Below, piece by piece: positions 36,096 to 47,684 of a stretch of 64,000 nucleotides of DNA. The number at the start of each line of letters is the position of its first letter. The first letter of the stretch is position 1. The DNA is taken from the NCBI GenBank assembly GCA_036971615.1, contig JAYKKR010000004.1:930001-994000 (forward strand). Direction: 5' to 3'. A program made the translations under genes and the position numbers. Under the pieces are notes generated by a model that saw nothing but the letters and a program-made list of their open reading frames with translations, did not search any database and was not told the DNA's origin. Source of the DNA: Amyloporia xantha (lineage: Eukaryota > Basidiomycota > Agaricomycetes > Polyporales > Adustoporiaceae).

Positions 36096-39000
36096 TCAGA
36101 ATGCGATTTCGTGAGCATGATGGTCGGCATACTTATTTACATAGAATGCTTGAAATGCATCGAGGGATTCCGAGAAATGAAAATTGCGAGGCAGAAGATG
36201 CTCACCTGCCACGCCGATCAGATGTGCGGCACGCAGGATACTGTCTAGAAGAACGACTGACACAGTGCGGCTGCCGTCAAGGTCGAGATCTGGGGTAACG
36301 ACCCACATCCCAGTCTCTTCGTCAGGCTCATCGCCGACTGCAGAGAACTCCTCGATGAGTGCGCATTCGACTTCGCGGTTGTTCAATCGAAATGAAAAGA
36401 ACAGGCGCACCCGCCCAATGAACAGACTACGGAAGCCGTTTTGAGACGGGTCCTTGCTGATATAGATGCAGTCGTAGCGGGGAGGTCCTCGCCGCCAAGT
36501 TGGAGTAGCACGGATGCGTTCACGGTGCATGCCGCCGACGCCTGAGAGGTCACTAGGTGCATAGAATGTTGCAACAGCAGAATGGAAAACTCGAACACGG
36601 CTTGTGTCGCCGAGCTGAAGACTGTCGTCATCTGGGAGAGGTTCCTCAGTGTGAGCTTGCGCAAACAGGCAGCGAGCGACGAGAATAGGTAGGTGTGGAA
36701 TGTGGAGATGAGTGCCGAGTGCCTCGAGCGTGCGTGGATATCGTGGGACTACAATATCAAGCTCATGGGTCAATCACATTGTAGCGGATGGGAAATACTC
36801 AAAACATACCAGGGCGACGGGCCATTGTGACCTCCCCATCAATGCGCGAGCCTTCAACCATGCTGAACTCTTCGTCACCTTCACTACCCTCCTCTTCCTC
36901 ATCCGAGTCTACGTCACCGGCATCTATTTCAATGTCTTCAGCGCCGTTTCCGACCCTTTCCCCATTAGGCTCCTCAATGCACATTTGATTATCTATGGCT
37001 GAACAGTCGGCTTCAAGAGGCTCTTCACCATTTCTACTGGCTTGAAGAGTCTCGAGCCTGGTGAGTTCTTCTGACAGACATGTTCCGTGGAGCATGCCCC
37101 TTGCAGTGAAGTCCACACGCGATGCGGCGAGCTTGTCAAGCCGTTGGTTGGTAAGGAGCATCTGGCCGAGCGCATCGAATCGACTTGAGCGGCGCCACGG
37201 CTCCTTTACAGCTTTGATGTGTTTGGCTTCCGTAATTGAAGAGCATAGACCATTCGGTGCCCCGAAGTTGCGAACATGACGTTCATAGTGGTCGAGGGAG
37301 TGTTGTCGGGGCATCGAGAACCCAGTAGGTCGTACACCCGACTCTCGGAAGACTTCCCGATCGCGATGGAAGTGCCCAAGCGCAGTCTTCATGCCGAGTA
37401 TTGTCTTCTCGGTCTGTACAGCTCGGCGAGCCAGATAACAGAATTCCAAGAAAGCCCCAATAGCACGAACCATAACAGGCGGGACCAGACCTTGAATAGC
37501 GGGAAGATAGATCTAAGTCAACATCGTTAAAATCTGTAACGGCTGAAATTGGTAGTAGTATTGCAAAAGACGAACCTTCATTAAAGCCTTGGAGTCATCA
37601 CCTGTCCATTGTTTGAAGTCTCGCCCTTGTGGAAAATGTCGCAGACCAGGAAAAGGCGGTACAGCTGCTATTCTGTCATCCGATACATATGGTGCCAAGG
37701 AGGGCGTGAGCATGGCTCCCATGCGCTGTCAAGAGTGACATGAACGCACCTCCGGTCGATTTGATCAAGCATTTCATTTCCACGCAATTCACCATGTATC
37801 CGAACAAGATACGTACCAACCCAGGTGACGAGGTGGTCTTTGAAGGACCCCTTGATCACTTGATGTAGAAGGTCGCCAGACAGCAACTCATGTATGTCAG
37901 CGCGGGGGAAATTGGTCGTGAACGGCTACAGAATGATGAGAACGAGATATGTACTTATTTGAAACTGATACTCACTATGACATTCGCTACTAGTCCGTAT
38001 TCATCCCACAACGTGCCGGGATCGAATGCCCGAATGAGTTCTTCAGTGTGCTCGCGTGATCGGCGGCCGTCAGGTATAGGGCTGTCGAGATTATTCCGAT
38101 GCTGTAAACAGCTGAATATGTGTCAGGAGGAAGAGGAACATCACAACCCTACTGTACTCACATGGGACACCAGCCTTGTACAATACAAGACACAAGTGCT
38201 TGTTCTGGATAATCCGCGATATACGGCGCGAGTCCATAAATCACCTGTCGGAAGTGCCCATCCGGGCAGCGCGTGACCTCCGGTTGTGACATACCAGGTC
38301 GCAATGTGTCGAGGATGAACGCGACACTTGTATGGAAGAGCTGTCGCCGAAATGAGCGATACTCATTGGTGTCGGCATCCTTACGTTCGGCTACAATCAT
38401 AAATCAGCCTAAATACTATCATGGGTCTCGTGTTCAGCACAAACCTTTCGGTATAGCCAGAAATGCAACCACAGAGACGGCATCACGGTGCGCTCGGCGG
38501 ACCCCGTTGAATACATTTCCATTAGAGATGTACAGAGGATAATAATCCGTCTGCCCTGTCGCAACCGAAACTGTAGTCTTGTCACTACCAAGAATGACTG
38601 GCACAAACATAGCACCATGTGTCTTTTCGTCTTTGGCGATCTCGTCCTAAGACTCAGAGTCAATAGATGCAAATAGATGCAATAAATGAAATCTAGCATA
38701 CGGCTTGACGCCACGCCCAGTTGCCCGACATGAGGTTTGTATACTGACGTTGGCCTTCTGAATCGAATTCCCGATATGGTGCCGCATCGAACTCGCCATC
38801 GAAGTCAACATTCCCCAGCATGTTCAAGGTCACAGTGCGAGGATCACGAAACCATATTTCGTGCTCGGCTGTCATCCAAGTCGGAATCTCGCCGTCAGGA
38901 TGGGGTCCGGTATATCGCACCGTGAACGACTGCCATGGAACGCCGCCAAGAGGAGTGGAATCGATTACAGCATGCAAGTCCTTATAATCGGAAAATGGGG

Positions 39001-39532
39001 GAGAACGTCCATCTCGTAACACGGAGGCCGCCCAGAGATCCATAAGGACATTGATTTTCATCTGCGGCATCTGGGCTGATTTGAACAAGAACTCTGCCAT
39101 CTCAAATTCGATTCGACTGTTATATGGGGACCAGTCGTCAGGATCTGCGGCTGTCTGAGGTGGAGGTGATGAGCCTGGAGGTAAGTATACACCATTCCTG
39201 TCGCAAGGTTTGCCTAACAATATTGTCCTACATTAGCTTGTTATTCTTCCTAAAGCCATGTGGAACATACCGTCGATTAGAGGGTGAATTTGCCGATGTA
39301 AACCTGCCGGTTTATGATGGATATCTTCAACTTCGACAGACTGGGTATCACACAGACTGTGTGCTGCATTCTGGGACGATAAGGCAGAAACCCCTGGATG
39401 CTGCAGAAGACGGTGTATCGCGTTATAGTGCTGCGTCCGTCCAGAGGCATTGCGGAATGATCGCGGGCAAGATGGACACTGGAAGCGGAGCGCTGCATGT
39501 TTCCGTCGTGTCTGTACTAGATTGATTGGCAT
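36096..39532 (-). CDS. Plavaka-type transposase, copy 2 (989 aa)
   Basis: Nine exons: 39271..39532, 38702..39213, 38445..38646, 38162..38390, 37976..38111, 37750..37925, 37576..37672, 36810..37512 and 36096..36748, total 990 codons, all GT-AG and in phase. The N-terminal C2H2 finger CPSCPRSFRNASGRTQHYNAIH is followed by PCDRNGVYLPP; LMSGNWAWRQA; SDKTTVSVATG; RCPDGHFRQ; QGWCPIC; FPRADIHELL; RDFKQWTGDDSKALMK; LCSSITEAKHIKAVK; an acidic variable insert (about 70 residues longer than in copy 1); and the conserved C-terminal domain to YADHHAHE. The nine-exon layout is the same as copy 1, with three exons identical in length. Sequence divergence from copy 1 is large, so these are distinct lineages, not a recent duplication. 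No inactivating change seen. Confidence 0.85.
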
Positions 39533-40029
39533 TGAAATGCTGACTTCGCCTCGGGGCTGAGCAGGGTAAGCAAGTATTCAATTTAAAGTGAAGGTACGGG
39601 ATATGATAATCGCCAATGTTGTACAGTAGACAGTGTGTAGTGCTAGAATGAAAATTTTACCAGTCTGCGTGTACGCATGACCGGCGCAACGGGCCAGGTA
39701 CGGGGCGATCGGAAAATTGTTCACCGCAGTGACCATGGAGATACTTCGCCAACCTGCTCCTTTGCACGACACCACTCGGCTCCGTTTTGTGACGATTCCT
39801 GTGTCATTTTCCTGTGCACTGAACGTCAGCGTGATGTCAGCCAATCCGACTATGATGCTTGGACTCACCATGGCTTCACTCCACAGCTGCAGTTATAAGT
39901 CAACGGCTTCGCTCGAGTATCCTAAGCTTCAGTCTGCACCTGAAATCACCCACTCGTTCAATTCTCCATCTTCGTCACTCCTTTTTCATCTTTATTACCA
40001 CCTGAAGCTCACCTTCAAGTTAAATTGTT
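39533..40029. promoter_or_regulatory. Divergent promoter inside Plavaka copy 2
   Basis: About 500 bp between the transposase and companion start codons; both genes point outward. No motif recognised. Confidence 0.4.
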
Positions 40030-42056
40030 ATGGCATACGGTACGCGCTCTGCAAATCCGGCTAACCAGGTCGCACAGCCAAATTACCGTGTCCTTGCTGG
40101 CGTTGAGGAAGAAGGCCGCAAGCCGCGTCGTACACCTGCGCAAGTAGAGGTGGACCGTGAGCGCGAGAGAATGCGAGATGAAGACACAGCCGCAACACAA
40201 GCTGCGCTTGCCAAGCGCATTGCAGAGCTTGAAGCCGAACTTCGCGAGAAGGATATCCAAGAGGTTCGTGTTGCATTTCACTGTGAGCTATGTGACCTTT
40301 CTCATTGCCACATCAGGCCTCTGTGGCAGTCCTCGATAGTCCTGTTGATTTCGAGGAAGGCAGTGCTGGTGAGGATGAAGTAGACGATGAAAATGACTCG
40401 CCTGAAGTCAAGAAACCTGGCCGTCGTAAGACAAAAAAACTCTCGCGCGCAGACGTGGTCGCTGCACTCAGCAAGATCGGTAAGGCGCCGACGCCCGACA
40501 TCACACCCGGAAAGGCCAGTGCGCGCTCACGTGCGCACATCGATGCGACGCGCCTTCATCCAGCGTCGCTCAGTCTGTTGGTGCCACTGCCAAAGGTACC
40601 AAGCGCAAAGTCACAGCCTTGGATAGTAGGAGCATGGAGGCCTCTTCTGGTTCACGGTAAGTGTTGTGATTTCTACATAAAGAGTGCTGAGTACTTACAT
40701 TCTCTTGTCAGCTCGAAGAAGGCTAAGGCAGCGCCTGCACGCCCTTCTGGTCTGCGTAAGGATTGGATAGTCCCACAGCGTGGGGGGAGGCGCGAAATGC
40801 CCGAGCCCTCGGTTCAAAGACCTGATACGCCGGTTGTCGCAGATACGAATCCAGTCGATCGCGCTGATCAGTCGTCGAGCCAGACCAGTCGGACTGCAGA
40901 AGGTCAAGCCGATGTGCGGAACACTGTGCAGGTAAGTTGTATTTTACTGTTTGAGGGATTTCGCCACATAACCGCGAGGCAACAGGGCATCGTTGAGATC
41001 ATCAAGAGCGCACCCACCCAAGAAGCTTCCAATGACCCGGAGAGCCCTCCGGGAGGCGATAATAGTACCGCGGGTGCAGGGGGCCGGCGCCCACGTCGCC
41101 GATTCATGAATGCGGACTTACCTATTCCGCGTGAGTTGATTGGCCGCTGGCGGTTCAGATACATCCCTCGTGTCTTGAAATTCCTCGGCGATCTTGCGCA
41201 GAACCTGTGGTCTCTTTATGGCATCAATCTCCTTGGCCTGGCACGCGAATCTTTCAAAGAAGTCTTCCCTGAGCTTGACGTCGTCATTGAACCGCATGAT
41301 GCTGTCTATGAGCTGGTAAGTTGATTGGGACACATCTCTCATAACATTCATCATCACTTTACCTTTCACAGACTCTCCAGAAGATATATGAATGGCGAGC
41401 TGGCTTTGGTAAAGCAGCAATTGAAGCAGTTTCATCATTCCTCGACGATGAAGATGTGTTCCGTGACTCGCAGCGAAAGGCCGAGTGGGTTGAATACCAT
41501 TTGGGGCCTGGGCTACCTTTTCGGTATACTGGGGTGAAGCAGACAGCCAATGGTTCGGTACGTATTGTCAATCATGGTCACAAGGTCTGTTCATCACGTC
41601 CATTTACAGGTCAAGAATGTCGGCATTTTCCAAGCAGACTACATCACTCGCACGCTCGGGTACCACTTTGCGGTGACCGCACGCTCAGCCCATGAGAGCG
41701 ATTACCCATATGCTGCACTAGCCTTCTCCCTCGCAGCAGTAAGTGGCTTGTCAATATACGCTCACTGTACTCGCATTTCACCATACACGCAGGTTGAACG
41801 GGCGATCAGGATGTATTCCACAGGCAAATTCAAGAAAGGTGACGATCGATTCTCGCAAGACAACTATGGGGCCGCCGCCAACCGCTACCTCAATTCGACA
41901 CTCGATCTGAAAGAGGCGACGTGGACGAAGATTCTCGAAACTGCAGAATGGTATGCCGACTCGCAAAGCCAGCTTGCGCCGGGGGAAGTCGGCGACGGAG
42001 AAGCAGCTGAGGATGACCGAGAGTTTATCGAGGATTCGGATGATGCTGAAGTGTGA
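40030..42056 (+). CDS. Transposon companion protein with DUF6532-like domain, copy 2
   Basis: Starts MAYGTRSANPANQ. First exon 40030..40263 encodes a basic region and a coiled coil (VDRERERMRDEDTAATQAAL and KRIAELEAELREKD). Exon 2 starts at 40317 (ASVAVLDSP) with a basic KKPGRRKTKKLSR block; further exons carry a disordered linker. The C-terminal domain runs IPRELIGRWRFRYIPRVLKFL ... LARESFKEVFPELDV ... QKIYEWRAGFGKAAIEAV ... YAALAFSLAAVERAIRMYSTGKF and has an acidic tail. This matches the gene at 10843-13260 in order and key positions (W..IP near the start, the R..F helix, and the final (A/V)ERx..(L/M)Y.(N/T)GKF). Splicing between about 40500 and 40700 is uncertain, where a frame change suggests an unrecognised intron or a small lesion. 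Roughly 550 aa. Confidence 0.65.
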
Positions 42057-42612
42057 AGGTGTGTTCAAACTTCATCGCTGTTGAACGCTTGCATTCTGAC
42101 GGTATGACTTCAACAGTTCGGGTGTTCTTTACTTCAAGTTCGATGTCCCGCCGTGTCAACAGCACTTCCAGCATCGTTCGTGCACATATACCATCGTTTT
42201 CCTCGTTCGGTTCTCCAGGTTGCGCAAGCATCGTTATGCACATTTTTCCTTGTTCGGTTCTCCGGGTCGCGTAGGCACCGCTATGCACATTACATTTTCG
42301 ATAGTGACTTAATCCGACTTTAATGTATATAACTTGAATATTGTTCTTATGGACTGGAAGACAAATTACATTCTTTTCTAATCTTATATGTGCCTGGCGG
42401 CGCGCCTGAGAATAATCTGAATTGTGCCTGCATCAGTCTGACCATCGTCTTATTACCTCTTTGTATGGCCTGAAGGTAGCTGGAGTAAGTCCGCGAAATC
42501 TTAAATCAGCAGGTCCCATCTAGGTAAGACCCGTTCTACTTATGCCTTCGCGTCTGAAACGGCCTGATCCAGGCGTCTCAGATCGTTCAGACGACTCGTC
42601 GATTTGCTGATG

Positions 42613-43113
42613 TTCAAGTGGACGTGTGCGCAAATTTTCTTTCACAGATCGACAATTCATGAACTCGTGTACCCAATTTGGTTCTCTTATGCCCAAACCT
42701 GGAACTAAGTGCGAAGCGCCAAACGTTCTGCTTTTACACTGGCACAAGGAAAGAAAATTAAAAGCAAAATACTGGTGCGTGTAATGTGATGCATGTGATG
42801 AACGACAGTGACGTGCGCTTGTTTGATAAGCACGGTGAGTAACACAACATGCTGGTACTGGGGTCAGAAAGTCCGACAGGGAACTTGACGGCGTGCAGGG
42901 GAGGGAAAAGCTGCAACGACGGAGGAATTCCATGCTCACCAGCAATGCCACACCGAGGACATGTATCCAAGAGCACGACTCCTTATTGGCGTCTCTGTCA
43001 AGTGCACATACGATGGAAAAGAGTGACACGTATCAGTTCAGACCTTGAAGGAGTCCGCTGTTGCCGACGGAGGTCAGACGAACAACATACGCGTAAATGA
43101 TAGCCGAAGTGTC
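42613..43113. repeat. Continuation of tandem unit A, right of the transposon
   Basis: Aligns with 49670-50200 after gene B (shared CTTATGCCCAAA.C.GGAACTA, GCGCCAAACGTTCTGCTTTTAC, AGGGAGGGAAAAGCTGCAACG and GAGGTCAGACGAACAACA). The alignment ends in AGTGTC at the Copia insertion and resumes at 48893. Confidence 0.75.
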
Positions 43114-43417
43114 TGTTGAGCGCAGACTATAGAGGAGAGGAGGCTAATCCGTCTTGTATTCTAGTGGGCTGTAAGGCCCGGCTTATATACATGCATGAAA
43201 GGCTCCTTAGTAATCGTATCTAGAAACCTATAGAATATCTTAGTAAGATATGAAGTCATAATGAAATCATAGTGGAGATTTCTTAGTAAGAAAGTGGAGC
43301 CTATGAAGTAAGACAAGAACATACTATGGAACGTCATAGAACATCATAGAAATGAGTAAGTACTGACTACCAAGTATGGAAGTGTGACTACTATAGTTGG
43401 AAACTGATCGTTCAACA
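43114..43417 (-). repeat. 3' LTR of the Copia element
   Basis: 304 bp, TGTTGA...TCAACA ends (5'-TG...CA-3' with inverted hexamer). Adjacent inside is the purine tract GAGTGGGAG on the minus strand (43418 onward). Confidence 0.95.
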
Positions 43418-43443
43418 CTCCCACTCAACTAGATAGTCGCTAA

Positions 43444-44385
43444 CTACTCTAGTCCAAGACTATGTACAAATTTCTCATGAATAGAGAAAGATAAATTCTT
43501 AGTAAGGATATCGGCCCTTTGCTCAGCAGTAGGTACAAAGAAAAGATCGACATGACCGTTTTCAATGAACTCTCTGCAAAAGTGGTACCGAATATCAATG
43601 TGTTTAGTTCTTCTGTCATGAGCTGGATTAACCGCAAGAAAAATGCTACCATTATTATCAATGCATAAAGGTGTGGCATTTTGCGGCTTAAAACCAATCT
43701 CAGACTGAAGAGTCCGAAGCCAGGCTAATTGTCGACAAGAGTCGGACAACGCCATGTACTCTGCTTCTGTTGAAGACAGAGCGACAGTCTTTTGTCGCCG
43801 CGAGACCCATGAAATAGCAGCATCTGCCATAAAGAAGACAAAGCCACTAGTTGAATGCCTATCGTCCTTGTTCTCAGCCCAATCAGAGTCAGAATAACCT
43901 ATGAGTCCAGATAATCCGCTGCCTTTGTAGCAAAGCCGAAGTGAACGTGAACCGTTCAAATAACGAAGAATATATTGTGCGGCTTTATAATGTTGCATTG
44001 TAGGCTTAGCAGAATATTGGGAAAGGCGATTAACTGCATAGGCTATATCTGGGCGAGTGCCTAAGGCGATCCACAGAAGTGAACCAATGAGCTGTTGGTA
44101 CTTTGAGCGAAGGGCGGCATCAACTTCATATGAAGGATCTGCTTTGACAAGATGTACGCCAAATGGAAGGGGAGTTCGCGTGGGTGCTGCATCTAGCATT
44201 TGGAATCGCTCGAGTGTCTCTTCAATGTATTTAGACTGATCAAGCCAAATGTTTCTGGATGATCTATCTCGAGTAATCCGCATGCCTAGAAAAGATTCTA
44301 CAGGCCCAAGATCACGAACATTAAATCGCTTCTGAAGACAACCTTTAAGCCATGCAATCTGACGCCGATCAGATCCAATTGGCAA
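43444..44385 (-). CDS. Copia reverse transcriptase C-terminal part and RNase H
   Basis: 313 codons in a different frame from the preceding 1090-codon frame. The RT catalytic YVDD lies just before the listed first Met, at the frame junction. It is followed by RT thumb sequence (KRFNVRDLGPVESFLGMRI), the connection region (IGSLLWIALGTRPDIAYAVNRLSQY) and RNase H (DSDWAENKDDRHSTSGF, LSSTEAEYMAL, KHIDIRYHF). Ends shortly before the 3' LTR, as usual. Confidence 0.9.
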   Translation of the reverse strand: MPIGSDRRQIAWLKGCLQKRFNVRDLGPVESFLGMRITRDRSSRNIWLDQSKYIEETLERFQMLDAAPTRTPLPFGVHLVKADPSYEVDAALRSKYQQLIGSLLWIALGTRPDIAYAVNRLSQYSAKPTMQHYKAAQYILRYLNGSRSLRLCYKGSGLSGLIGYSDSDWAENKDDRHSTSGFVFFMADAAISWVSRRQKTVALSSTEAEYMALSDSCRQLAWLRTLQSEIGFKPQNATPLCIDNNGSIFLAVNPAHDRRTKHIDIRYHFCREFIENGHVDLFFVPTAEQRADILTKNLSFSIHEKFVHSLGLE

Positions 44386-44411
44386 TAGATCGTCAACATA
44401 TACGACAAGTA

Positions 44412-47400
44412 TTAAATCCCCCCATGATGACGATACACATAAATACCCGCATCAGAATATGTACGTGTGAACCCTAATTCCAACAACGCATTGTGGAGTT
44501 TTTTATTCCACTGTCTGCCAGCCTGTTTAAGACCATAAATAGCCTTCAAAAGACGACAAACTTTGTGTTCCTGACCAGGGACTTTGAATCCTTCTGGTTG
44601 CTCCATATATATCTCCTCGTCTAATTCGCCATATAAGAATGCTGTCTTTACATCCATAGCCTCTACCTCCCAATCATTAAGAGCAGCATGGGCGAGTAAG
44701 AATCTTATAGATTCAAAACGAGCGACAGGGGAGAATATTTCATCATAATCGATGCCTTTGACCTGTTTAAAGCCTTTGGCTACAAGCCGAGCTTTATATC
44801 TACCACCAGGTTTAATAGTGTAAACCCAACGACAAGGTACTGCCTTACGTCCAGGAGGTAAGTCGACTAACTTCCATGTACCATTCTCCATTTGAGAGTC
44901 TATCTCTTCCTGCATAGCAGCCTCCCACTGAGTCCGATCAGGGCGAGAGATCGCTTCCTGATAAGATTGTGGAAAAGGTCCGTACTGAGGATCGGCGTTG
45001 AGAATAAACTCTACTGGAAGATCTGAGATGAGATTCTCCATGACGTCAGGTAAACCACCTCCTTGGTCAATGTCACGCTGTATAGCTGCAGGGTGACGAT
45101 CACCATACGCATTGTCAGGCCGTGGTGGAGGTCTACCAGCGGTTGACCGAGTAGAGCGTCTAGGTACAAATGGAGGAGGTTGTGGTACTGGAGGCTCATC
45201 TGGAGAAGGTGGACGAGGTGGAGGAGATGGGTTTCTAGGCGGTTCTGGTGGTGGTCCCGGATGTGGAAGCAAGTCAGCATCCGGTTCAGGCCTATTAGCA
45301 TCATCATCACCAAGCGGCAGGGCCGGCTGTGGTGCTGGAGCTACAGGAACGGGCGGCTCATGCGGTTGTTGGGCAGCGGGAATAGGATTCGCACTTTTGT
45401 TCGGAAAGGATCTCTCATTGAATACCGCATCACGCGATAAAACAATGGAGCGGCTATCTTTATCCCAGAATCGATACCCCTTTGATCCAGGTTCATAGCC
45501 AACGAACACCATAGGTTTAGCTCGAGCCGTGAGCTTATCCTGGCGTCGCTCCTTCTGAACATGTACATAGGCTAGGCATCCAAAGACTCTAAAGTACGAC
45601 ACATCTGGAACAGTACCATTCCATAATTCAATGGGAGTACGCCAGTGTGCTCTGCGGAATGGCTGACGATTGTAAATATGAACGGCAGTTTCAACAGCAA
45701 GTTTCCAGAAGCCAGTGGATAAACCAGCATGATGACGCATAGCTTCTGCTTTTTCTACAATAGTTTGCTGCCAACGTTCTGCACGTCCATTCTGTTGTGG
45801 ACTTTGTGGCATAGATGCCTCGCGCTCAATACCATTTTCATGTAAATATTGTGTGAACTCTTCACCCATAAATTCTCCTCCTCTGTCAGAGCGGAAACGC
45901 TTAAGTTGCGTAGAAAGCTGAGTTTCCCCCCATGCTCGATAACTTTTAAAGCAGGTGAGAGCATCAGATTTCCGCTTAAGGTAATACATGACACCAAATG
46001 AGGAGAAGTCGTCGAGGAATGTGACACAATATTTGAAACCATCAATGGACAAAGATGGCATCTCGACGAGGTCTGAGTGTATAAGTTCCAATGGTTTAGA
46101 AGCGCGAGTAGAAGAGAGTGGGAACGGTTGTCTGTGGGACTTGCCAAGCGCACAACCAGCACAAGGATCAGACTTTGGTGCTGAAGAAAGACTATTTGGT
46201 GCGCCATTAACATGATTAGGCAATTGACGAATTGTGTTACGTCCCGCATGACCAAACCGTTGATGCCACAAGTCATAGTCAGCTTCCACAGATTGCAGAG
46301 TCTGAGGCCGGGTGTTTGGATGAAACACTTTGGTTTCAAGCCAATAGAAACCTGAACCATCATGGCTTGATCGCGCAGTGAGGATTAGGTTCTCACCCGG
46401 TTTGGAGCCTGCCCAAAAATTCATAGTGTCCCCATGGGCACTATAGCAGCCTCCTTGGTCAATAATGGTACGTGGAGCAAAGAAACGATGAGACGCTTCA
46501 GGAATATAAAGGACAGATTTAAGAGTCAGGTTGACAATGATTCCGTCACTATTCTGATGTCTCAGAAGAACTATTCCAACACCTTTGATGTCTATGGTCT
46601 TATCTGCGCCAGCTAAGTGCGCATGACCAGGTACTGGAAATTCATGATAGTGATCAAAATCTTCAAAGACGTTTGTGACATGTGAAGTGCAACCTGAATC
46701 AACCATCCATCTTGCGATCTCATCTCCCACATGGTACAGGGAAAGGTTAATTGATTTGGACGAAGAAGATGCTACCGTTACATCTGGTACAGATTCTATA
46801 AGAAGATTATTGACTTTTGCACCAGATCCCTGTCCTTGTGAAGCTCCATTATTACCATTATTTTGACCATGATTCTGTCCACTTCCTTTATTATTTCCTC
46901 CTTGATTACCGCCTTGCTTGCCCTTGCCTTTGCCCTGCTTATTCCCCTTTTGAGGTGGCTTTCCATCAGGCCAATGGTTCTCAGTCGAATGATTAGTCTT
47001 CCCACAGATATTACATTTCTTTGGGAGACGAGTAGTCGACGAGACACGAGAGACATTAGCATTTTTAGAGGCCTGACGTCTAGCTTCTTCCTCAATTATT
47101 TTGGGGATGACATCTGCTGGTTTAAGTTTAGAAAGGTCTGTAACTGTAGCCAGCAGAGTCGAAGCAATGGTCTGATAAGAATTGGGCAAGGCGTTGACAA
47201 TAATAAGGGCAGCAAATTGATCTGAGATGGCAATCCCAGCATCAACGGTACGACTACGAATTTCCTCAAGTGCTGTTATCTGAGGGCGAAGAGGTTGGGC
47301 ATCGTCAAAGCGAGTATTGAATAATTGTTGGAAGTAGACGAATGCACCAACAGCACCAGGTTTGGCATACTGATCTTTAATTGCTTTCCACGCTGCAGCA

Positions 47401-47684
47401 GCAGTGGTAGTATTGCCAATGAGGAATTGTAGCGAGGAGGAAATATAGATGGTCATCAAACCAAGTGCCTTGTCATTTTTCTCATCCCAAGCAGCCTGGA
47501 TTGTAGGGAGGTCTTCTCCAGCAGCTGCAGCAGTAGGACGAGGAAGAGGTGTGCCTGAATTCCCTTCAACAATGTTCCAGGAACCAGACCATCTAAAAAC
47601 ACCTCGCATGGCATTAGACCAGGCAATATAGTTTGTGCCATCAAAAATGGGAATGGTGGAGGTAGGAATCTTGGAGGGATCCAT
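44412..47684 (-). CDS. Copia gag-protease-integrase-RT (N-terminal part), 1090 codons
   Basis: Polyprotein of a Copia element. Order by residue: gag about 1-220 (MDPSKIPTSTIPIFDGTNY; AWxxMRGVF); zinc knuckle CNICGKTNHSTENH near 224 (CX2CX4HX4 then His instead of the usual Cys); low-complexity GNQ linker; protease VDSGCTSH near 328; integrase zinc domain HQRFGHAG...CAGCALGKS; catalytic Asp in HSDL and LDDFS; QQNGRAER Glu; a proline-rich hinge about 790-870; RT from about 930 (RWVYTIKPGGRYKARLVAKG, VEAMDVKTAFLYGELDEEIYMEQP). It terminates at a run of six G on the coding strand (44417-44422). One base more would bring it into frame with the downstream RT/RNase H frame, so the polyprotein is probably a single frame broken by a one-base slip or a sequencing error. 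Confidence 0.93.
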   Translation of the reverse strand: MDPSKIPTSTIPIFDGTNYIAWSNAMRGVFRWSGSWNIVEGNSGTPLPRPTAAAAGEDLPTIQAAWDEKNDKALGLMTIYISSSLQFLIGNTTTAAAAWKAIKDQYAKPGAVGAFVYFQQLFNTRFDDAQPLRPQITALEEIRSRTVDAGIAISDQFAALIIVNALPNSYQTIASTLLATVTDLSKLKPADVIPKIIEEEARRQASKNANVSRVSSTTRLPKKCNICGKTNHSTENHWPDGKPPQKGNKQGKGKGKQGGNQGGNNKGSGQNHGQNNGNNGASQGQGSGAKVNNLLIESVPDVTVASSSSKSINLSLYHVGDEIARWMVDSGCTSHVTNVFEDFDHYHEFPVPGHAHLAGADKTIDIKGVGIVLLRHQNSDGIIVNLTLKSVLYIPEASHRFFAPRTIIDQGGCYSAHGDTMNFWAGSKPGENLILTARSSHDGSGFYWLETKVFHPNTRPQTLQSVEADYDLWHQRFGHAGRNTIRQLPNHVNGAPNSLSSAPKSDPCAGCALGKSHRQPFPLSSTRASKPLELIHSDLVEMPSLSIDGFKYCVTFLDDFSSFGVMYYLKRKSDALTCFKSYRAWGETQLSTQLKRFRSDRGGEFMGEEFTQYLHENGIEREASMPQSPQQNGRAERWQQTIVEKAEAMRHHAGLSTGFWKLAVETAVHIYNRQPFRRAHWRTPIELWNGTVPDVSYFRVFGCLAYVHVQKERRQDKLTARAKPMVFVGYEPGSKGYRFWDKDSRSIVLSRDAVFNERSFPNKSANPIPAAQQPHEPPVPVAPAPQPALPLGDDDANRPEPDADLLPHPGPPPEPPRNPSPPPRPPSPDEPPVPQPPPFVPRRSTRSTAGRPPPRPDNAYGDRHPAAIQRDIDQGGGLPDVMENLISDLPVEFILNADPQYGPFPQSYQEAISRPDRTQWEAAMQEEIDSQMENGTWKLVDLPPGRKAVPCRWVYTIKPGGRYKARLVAKGFKQVKGIDYDEIFSPVARFESIRFLLAHAALNDWEVEAMDVKTAFLYGELDEEIYMEQPEGFKVPGQEHKVCRLLKAIYGLKQAGRQWNKKLHNALLELGFTRTYSDAGIYVYRHHGGI

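Larger units (their letters stand above)
35814..42612. mobile_element. Plavaka-type DNA transposon, copy 2, complete
   Basis: The 6799-bp element starts CATCAGCAAAACGACG and ends with the complement of CATCAGCAAATCGACG; 19 of the first 23 positions pair. The terminal CATCAG and the 2-bp duplication (TT, 35812-35813 and 42613-42614) agree with copy 1. The empty site is preserved in the paralogous spacer after gene B, where the sequences on both sides are contiguous. It holds a 989-aa transposase (minus) and a divergent companion gene (plus). Confidence 0.85.

Noticed and set aside
35861..42411. 10-bp direct repeat GCGCCTGAGA as target duplication of Plavaka copy 2
   Set aside because: It lies inside the termini found from the paralogous empty site and has no adjacent inverted repeats; a chance match is likely in windows of this size.
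45112..45498. Glycine-rich open frame on the plus strand
   Set aside because: It is the antisense shadow of the proline-rich hinge of the Copia polyprotein.
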